Origin: Enoplosus armatus
Lineage: Eukaryota; Chordata; Actinopteri; Centrarchiformes; Enoplosidae
Direction of reading: 5' to 3'
NCBI RefSeq assembly: GCF_043641665.1
Contig: NC_092191.1
Coordinates: 22,779,581-22,843,580 of the forward strand
DNA: 64,000 bases
Position numbers and translations under genes: made by a program. The notes under the pieces were generated by a model. The model was given only the letters and a program-made list of their open reading frames with translations, ran no database searches and was not told the origin of the DNA. This document shows positions 58,555-64,000 of this stretch, piece by piece (the stretch's first letter is position 1; every line of letters begins with the position of its first letter).

Positions 58555-60385
58555 CTGGAGGAACAGAAGAGAGCGTGACATCAAACGAGTCATAAAACAT
58601 ATTTGTGGTTCATTTATTGTAAAATGAAGTATAGGCAAGCTTAAAACAGTATTTTTTTTTTATGAAAATCTGTGCAGGCAGTAGATGATATGTCATACAC
58701 ACACACACACACACACTACTGCTGTTATGAGGCTGTGTTTTGGTGTATCAGGCTTTCTATCAGCTCTTCAAGGTCCCAAGAGCTGAGCCATTCATCACGT
58801 ACGTAGCCGGCTAAAAGCTAATAGGTAATACTGCAGCTCACAGCATCAGTGCTGCACTGTTGACCTTGATGGCCGAACGACGTCCGGAGAATTAAGAGCA
58901 CAAGGGCACATGGCGGAACCACAGAGCTGACGTCTGGGATATATTTTGTTAATAATTTAGGCTCTAATGAAATATTGCAGCTGTTGTGGTTTTAAAAACG
59001 ACACATTAGAGGAATGTTTTTATTTATGATTTTTTTTGCTTGCGTTAGACGTGTATTTTGCGACCCTTCGGGGGCAGTCAAGGCCCCCAGGTTAGGAACC
59101 GCTGGCCTGGGATACAGATGCACCGGCCCTTGATCGGAGTTAACGGCGTGTTCTGAGTGAAAATGTTCTGCTTTTCAGTGTCTCTTCATTTTAAACATAT
59201 TATTTGTTACGTTAACTTATTTGGTTTTCTTTGCCTATATGCCCGCAGGTTTGTAACACACTGTAATTGTCTATATATGAACGGATAGAGTGAGAGTCAG
59301 GGTTCCAGGAGCCTTAGGCTGCATTCAGACTGAATCCGGCAGTTACCGCAGTGTGTGAGTGACACTACGTGGCCCATTTGTGTGACGTCATGTTGTGAAC
59401 TTTAACACCAACTGCCCCTAAACAACAAAAGAGAAGAAGAAGAAAAACCTGGGGTGCCAATACGTTGGCTCGTGCGAGCGATCACACATTTGCCTTCGAT
59501 AAATAACCAGGATATGGGGGCCTGTCAGGATATGGGGGCCTGTCATGACCGCGTGGTTTAAACTGGTGTACAAGGCCGAAGACGACACGTGAAAGGTAAC
59601 GTCACGTCCTTTATGTTTTGGTCAGTCATTCAGCAGCAGCAGCAGCACGCAGTGGGGTTTAACACTGTTTAACACAGTGGCCTGTTGTGTTTGAGCAGGA
59701 CACTGAGCTACACACATGCCAGCTGTGTGTGTGTGTGTGTGTGTGTGTGGGGGGGGGGGGGGGGCTTTTAAAGCACTGTTTGATAGTAATTTACTGTGAA
59801 AACCGCAGAGGTCTCACAAACAGACTTTCACCGCCTGCACAACCTGCCAATATCTTTTTGTTTACGTCTTCTGTAAACTACACATATTTAGATGGTGAAT
59901 ATTGTTTAAGCACAGTAATATGAAGAGTAATGCATGTCTGTATAAATGAATACTGTATTAACGGGGGACAACTTATTTATTTATATTATATTTTGATAAA
60001 AACCCATAAGTATGTATTGGAAGGTCATCCTTATCCTGCCCACATTATGTACCGTGCAATGTTATTATTAGATTCTTAAATAAAAGCCAGTCTTCAAATA
60101 CACACAAATAAAAGGTAGAGAGGGGCTAAAAATGACACATGGAGATAAAAATGTACAATGAAACTCAAAAGCACATCCTGCATAAGAAAGCCCTTTGAGC
60201 TGCTGGAAGGCTTTTAATGTGAAACATCTACGCAGGAAGCTTTAAGTGTCACTGGCAGTATCTTCACAGCAATTAAAAAAATGGAAAAGTAGAAGAGATT
60301 AAAATAAAACAATCAGCGATATGTGCCGTGCCTCGCTGTGTTTGGCAGCTCGTTCTAGCGAAAAGTTTCCTGTACTGAAACATAC
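58555..60385 (-). other. birc6: birc6 intron (between window exons 3 and 4)
   Basis: GT-AG intron of 1,831 bp. It has a CA tract (58697-58717), a hAT-like right end (CCAGGTTAGGAACCGCTG near 59089-59106) without a recognised left end, a perfect 18-bp tandem duplication (59508-59525, 59526-59543), a (CAG)n run near 59634-59646 and a (GT)n(G)n tract (59723-59764). Confidence 0.85.
59723..59764. repeat. Compound (GT)n(G)n tract
   Basis: About 13 GT units pass directly into a run of about 15 G. Confidence 0.95.
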
Positions 60386-60515
60386 CAGACACGCGGTCCA
60401 GGACTTCAGCCAGCGTAGTGGAGATGGGCAGGTGGAGGGTGCGGTACTTGTGGCCTGCTCCATACATGGGATGCTGGATCATGTGGCTGGTGGCGTTGAT
60501 GCGTCCTTTGTATAA
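60386..60515 (-). CDS. birc6: birc6 exon 3 of window
   Basis: The exon is 130 nt, 43 codons plus G: LYKGRINATSHMIQHPMYGA, GHKYRTLHLPISTTLAEVLD, RVS. Acceptor ccctctcag, donor gtatgt. Nearly identical to vertebrate BIRC6 (HPMYGAGHKFRTLHLPVSTTLSDVLDRVS). Confidence 0.97.
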
Positions 60516-60779
60516 CTGAGAGGGAAAAGGGACAAAATGGTTTCGCGTTAGCGTGTCATGACGATACGGCGACCGGCTTAGCCACAGGACCAATCAACTA
60601 TTTTCGAGGGGGTGCTCAGAGAGGTCTCTGCTGGTACACGTCCAGACTGAGGAGAGATCGTGTTGGTTCGCTCTTGTCCTCCTCTTCCAACCCTTTACTT
60701 AACATGCTGATGTTTTGCAGGTATGTTTACCGTGTAAACCAAAGCTAGTTTTGCAGGTATTTGGTCATAAAGTACAGTA

Positions 60780-60975
60780 CAGAACAAATTGAAAATTTTG
60801 ACCCGATGACAGCGCTAGATGAAAAGTCAAGGGATCGCTAAAGTTATTGCAAATTTTCCTGAGGGGGACAAGAACGTCTGAACCAAATTTCATGGCAATT
60901 CATCCGATGGTTGAGATATTTCAGTTTGGGCCAAAGTGGTAGAACAAACAACCAACCCACCAACAGACTGCCATC
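60780..60975 (-). repeat. Dispersed repeat, copy 4 (class unknown)
   Basis: Carries GATGAAAAGTCAAGGGATCG, AAATTTCATGGCAATTCATC, GTTGAGATATTTCAG and ACTGCCATCCCTTGAGCC, matching the copy at 23620-24020 in order and orientation but shorter. Confidence 0.7.
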
Positions 60976-61817
60976 CCTTGAGCCAAGCAGCTTACACTGG
61001 TCCAATTAGAGTCTTTTCTTCTCACCATCAATGCACATAGGAAGTCAGAACTATGCCAGCATTCTTTATCTCTACAATTAAAACTAAATACATTACATTT
61101 GCTAGGTAATCTGGATTTTTCAGCACTCATTCAACTATTGTTCAACTAAAAAGTTGAGAGTTTGGCAATGTGATCAGATTTTGATATTTCTTGTGTACCA
61201 GTGAAAAGAAGGCCTGAAGGTGGTGCTGGAGGAAAGAGCAGGGTGGTCTCCAAATTGAAAAAAAATAAAAATAAAAAGTCATCCTCTCAGCACAATATCT
61301 ATATAAAATGTCAATGACAATCTGGGCAGCTGTTGCTAAAATACCTCGTCTGGACCAACCAAACGACACCAAGCAACAAAGAATAGCCTAAGGATTTCTT
61401 GCTTTGGGTAATTAAAACCTATTTTCCATATACCCTACCCCCAGACATACACACACACAAACTGAAAGAGCTTTTCTGACAACCAGTCACTGAGCGGTGT
61501 GTAAAATATGGATCATTAAGGTGTCGCCGAGGACACATTATGCCAAGCATGTATCAGTCTGAGGGGATCTCTGTGATAGGAAAGGAGCCCTCTGCCTCAT
61601 ATTGCTGCGCTGTCCCCTTGTGGTCACAGCTGAATACTGCATCAATCACGTATGCTTGGTGCCACACCATCACTTTGTGCTGCGTTTTACATGTCATGTC
61701 ATAAACATCATCATGCCAGTCGTGTAGATCAGTGGTTCCCAACCTGGTTACCATCATGGGTTGCCAAAGCTCCAGGGGGGGGGTCATGAAGCCCTCTTGA
61801 TTTTAAGGGCATAAGAA

Positions 61818-61867
<50 letters not shown>

Positions 61868-61881
61868 CATATATATATACA
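61818..61881. repeat. Compound (CATA)n(TA)n microsatellite
   Basis: Six or more CATA units followed by about 12 TA units and more CATA, directly abutting the left TA of the nested Tc1 derivative. Confidence 0.95.
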
Positions 61882-61883
61882 TA

Positions 61884-62377
61884 CAGTGCTTAACAAATTT
61901 ATTAGACCACCTGTCATAAAAATGAGAAAACACAAATATTTTAGAAATCTGTCAAAAACTTGTTTCAAACTAAAAATTGTATTGTTATTTATTAACCAAA
62001 GATCTTAATATTCTGTATGACCTCCTTTGGCCCTGATAACAGCTTGCATTCTTGCAACCACAAAACAAATGTTTCTGTTCAGGAATGCAAGTAAATAACT
62101 GGAATTTGGCATCTCAATCAAAAAATAATAATGTGCTTTACTATTTTGTTTCTGCTTTTTTGTAAAACAGTAAATTTGAGAATTCATGGATAACAACAAT
62201 AATGATATTTTAGCATTAAAGATATCATTTTGACTAAAGAGCTTGGCTTGCACATACTGGTGGATTAACCATTACAGAAACATCAGATATTTTGGTCATC
62301 AGCAATACTGTTCATTTAGGGCAGCGGAGGCAAACACCTTACACTGGGTGGGGGTCTAATACATTTGTTAAGCACTG
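61884..62377 (-). mobile_element. Tc1-derived deletion element (MITE-like) nested in hAT
   Basis: Ends CAGTGCTTAACAAATTTATT and, inverted, CAGTGCTTAACAAATGTATT, each flanked by TA (61882-61883, 62378-62379). Length is 494 bp against about 1.6 kb for autonomous elements. Near the left end the minus strand still encodes the C-terminus of a Tc1 transposase (RMQAVIRAKGGHTEY and stop, 62005-62050), so it arose by internal deletion of a full element of a family different from the two others in the window. Confidence 0.9.
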
Positions 62378-62822
62378 TATATATGTCAACTTTTTCCCCT
62401 TGCCGGTGGTGGGGGTTGTCAATATATATACACAATGGTAAAATACACAAAAAAAAAAGGTTAGGAACCACTGATGTAGATTATGTACCCCAGAAAGTAT
62501 GATCTGCTATGACCTCATTATTTCATCCGGAGCTTCTGATGATCTCTGAAAAACTGCCATGGGTTAATTTTTCTCCGTTATATCTCCTTTATTTCCATAG
62601 TAGATGCAACACAAACCACATCAAACAGAAATAGGCAAACCCTAGCTCTACATTATTAACTAGCAGATATGTGCAAGTTCAAACATTTGAACATGAAGTG
62701 GGAGTTGCACTGTAACTTATTAAAAACAGCACCTACAAGCTAGTGACAACGCCGAGGAGACATGTAAACATCTCTGCATAGAACCGGCCGCCAGATATTC
62801 AACGACAGAGAGAACTACCCAC

Positions 62823-62966
62823 CGGACAGGGAGACTGGAGGAAGACTGTGACCTTCTCGTCCTCCAGCATGAGCTGCAGGAACAGCCTTCGAATGAAGCC
62901 CGAGATGTTTCCAGAGATCGGCACGTTGCCTCGCTGGGGTGCGGACTGGAAGAGCTCGCAGAGAAC
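62823..62966 (-). CDS. birc6: birc6 exon 2 of window
   Basis: Forty-eight codons, phase 0-0: VLCELFQSAPQRGNVPISGN, ISGFIRRLFLQLMLEDEKVT, VFLQSPCP. Acceptor ggctgcag, donor CCG followed by gtgggt. Nearly identical to vertebrate BIRC6. The longer open reading on this strand here is in a different frame and is a shadow. Confidence 0.97.
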
Positions 62967-63183
62967 CTGCAGCCAGAAAATACAGTCTTAAACTTTTCAT
63001 TTGGATGTACTCATCGGCTTCTGAACTGATTTTGTCATTAACATCACCAAGGCCATTACAGGGTTCCTTTAAAATAGTCACAGCCTAAGGCTTTGCTGGG
63101 ATGAAAAACTAGACTCTAAAATGTTGACAAATTACAAAACTCATTTCCTGCTGTGTCAGAGAAAGTGGAATGTAAGAGCAGAC
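62967..63183 (-). other. birc6: Short birc6 intron (between window exons 1 and 2)
   Basis: A 217-bp GT-AG intron; nothing else recognised. Confidence 0.95.
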
Positions 63184-64000
63184 CTGTGCCATGAGCCGCT
63201 GGTTGTTTGGGTGGCAGGAAATGCACTGGAGAAAGAAGGCTACAGTGGCGTTCTCCAGCGCTGTCCTCTGCTGGGTGGTGAGTCCTCCTGCTTGCCCAGA
63301 AGACACCAGGGAGAAGCGTGACCCTGAAGGCTGAGGCTGGGATGGAGGGGGGCCTGCGGCAGACCCAGAGCCCAGAGGCTGACAGCCTGCATTGGCACCG
63401 GCACCGGCACTAGCACTGGCACTGGAATGGCACAGAAGGAAGAGCAGCGCTGTCCACAGCGGGTTGACCTCCGGTCCTCCTAACCAGTCTTTCATGGCGT
63501 GACTGTTGCCTACTTCAGTCAGGAAGCGCAGCACCGGAGCGGCCAGCTCTGCAGCCAGAGGCGGCCGACTGTGTGAGGATGAGGAGGCTGAGTGGTAGTG
63601 GTGATGGTGGTGACGTCTTTCTGCCTGAGCAGCGGGCAGAGGCAGGTCGGCACTGGCCAGGAGACCGACGCAGAACTGGGCCAGGCTGCGAACCAGCAGC
63701 GAGGGTAAGCCCGAGTCCAGGAGCTGCTCTATGGCTCCCGGAGACTGGGAGGCAGCCGCCAGCGTGGTTAACTGGGACTCCGACAGATTAATTGGGGGTC
63801 TCGCGTGCTTGGAGTCGTCGGTGAGCCCCGCGGCGTTGGTGTTGGCGTCGTGCTGCTTTTTGCCGTCGTCGGTCATGGCGAGGCGGTGGTGCTGGGCCTG
63901 AGAGTGACTGGCGCTGGGCACCGAGACGATCCCCATCCAGGACATGAGCAGGGAGAAGTAGCTGGGGTGGATGTGACACATGGAGCACAGCAGGCTGTCC
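63184..64000 (-). CDS. birc6: birc6 exon 1 of window (open at the window edge)
   Basis: At least 817 nt of one exon, entering from beyond 64000 in frame as DSLLCSMCHIHPSYFSLLMS and ending FLQCISCHPNNQRLMAQ at 63184; donor gtctgc. It carries conserved blocks INLSESQLTTLAAASQSPGA, IEQLLDSGLPSLLVRSLAQF, VLRFLTEVGNSHAMKDWLGG, EVNPLWTALLFLLCHS and TTQQRTALENATVAFFLQCI. Between them are fish-expanded low-complexity linkers: ERRHHHHHYHSASSSSHS and SASASAGAGANAG. It is part of the central helical scaffold of BIRC6. The ATG at 63981 is internal, not a start. The BIR domain lies far upstream, outside the window. Confidence 0.97.

Larger units (their letters stand above)
61730..62473. mobile_element. 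Short hAT-type element interrupted by a nested Tc1 derivative
   Basis: Left end CAGTGGTTCCCAACCTGG and inverted right end CAGTGGTTCCTAACC match. The flanks GTGTAGAT (61722-61729) and ATGTAGAT (62474-62481) agree in 7 of 8 bases, an 8-bp duplication as expected for hAT. Removing the nested Tc1 derivative (61884-62377, plus one TA) leaves only about 248 bp, so it is a MITE-like deletion derivative with no protein. Confidence 0.85.
60516..62822 (-). other. birc6: birc6 intron (between window exons 2 and 3)
   Basis: GT-AG intron of 2,307 bp. Holds dispersed repeat copy 4 (60780-60975) and a short hAT element (61730-62473) that itself contains a microsatellite and a Tc1 deletion derivative. Nothing else was recognised. 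Confidence 0.88.

Noticed and set aside
62815..63081. 88-codon minus-strand ORF as an exon frame
   Set aside because: The true birc6 frame of this exon is a different one (VLCELFQSAP...), with GT/AG borders at 62966 and 62823.
63109..63981. Treating the ATG at 63981 as a gene start
   Set aside because: The frame is open and conserved upstream to the window edge (DSLLCS), so the Met is internal to birc6.
1..64000. CRISPR array, operon or prophage
   Set aside because: No regularly spaced direct repeats with unique spacers, no ribosome-binding-site pattern and clear spliced vertebrate genes; the DNA is eukaryotic.

Overview
This is vertebrate, almost certainly teleost fish, nuclear DNA. Short coding exons with GT/AG borders are separated by long introns. 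These carry fish-type Tc1/mariner and hAT transposons, a tRNA-derived SINE, LINE remnants and many CA/GT, TA and homopolymer microsatellites. Nothing looks bacterial or viral.

The main gene is birc6 (BRUCE/Apollon), read right to left on the minus strand. I could place 18 consecutive coding exons, from 64000 (open at the window edge) down to 8956. They total 3,775 nt and every junction keeps phase, giving about 1,258 codons of the C-terminal part of this very large protein of roughly 4,800 residues. They include a segment that looks ubiquitin-like (57352-57513 and 57021-57194) and the C-terminal UBC (E2) domain (15912-16129, 12694-12855, 10966-11043, 8956-9144). The catalytic cysteine codon lies in the 78-nt exon at 10966-11043. 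The final part of the protein, after the UBC core, is not visible in 1-8955 and probably lies to the left.

The most interesting locus is inside the 22.6-kb birc6 intron (21584-44233), on the opposite (plus) strand. A 49-codon ORF at 36826-36975 encodes a single-pass membrane microprotein. Its C-terminal half closely matches pTUNAR/BNLN, the microprotein of TUNAR, which is the mammalian counterpart of zebrafish megamind (linc-birc6). The ORF has a strong Kozak context, a good splice acceptor 39 nt upstream, a candidate upstream exon carrying a 34-codon uORF, and poly(A) signals near 37.68 kb.

Mobile DNA by region: a degraded LINE reverse transcriptase at about 1.1-1.4 kb; a 1,174-bp hAT-type element with a perfect 8-bp target duplication (7372-8545); a Tc1 element (26291-27903) with a frameshift and a hairpin insertion that removes the catalytic Glu; a LINE 3' end (28.1-28.6 kb); a LINE fragment (about 41 kb); a Tc1 element with an intact 346-aa DD34E transposase (44714-46350); a tRNA-derived SINE (47981-48271) with two partial relatives; and a Tc1 deletion derivative nested in a short hAT element (61730-62473). 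A dispersed repeat of unknown class occurs four times. The remaining intronic sequence shows only simple repeats or nothing I recognise.
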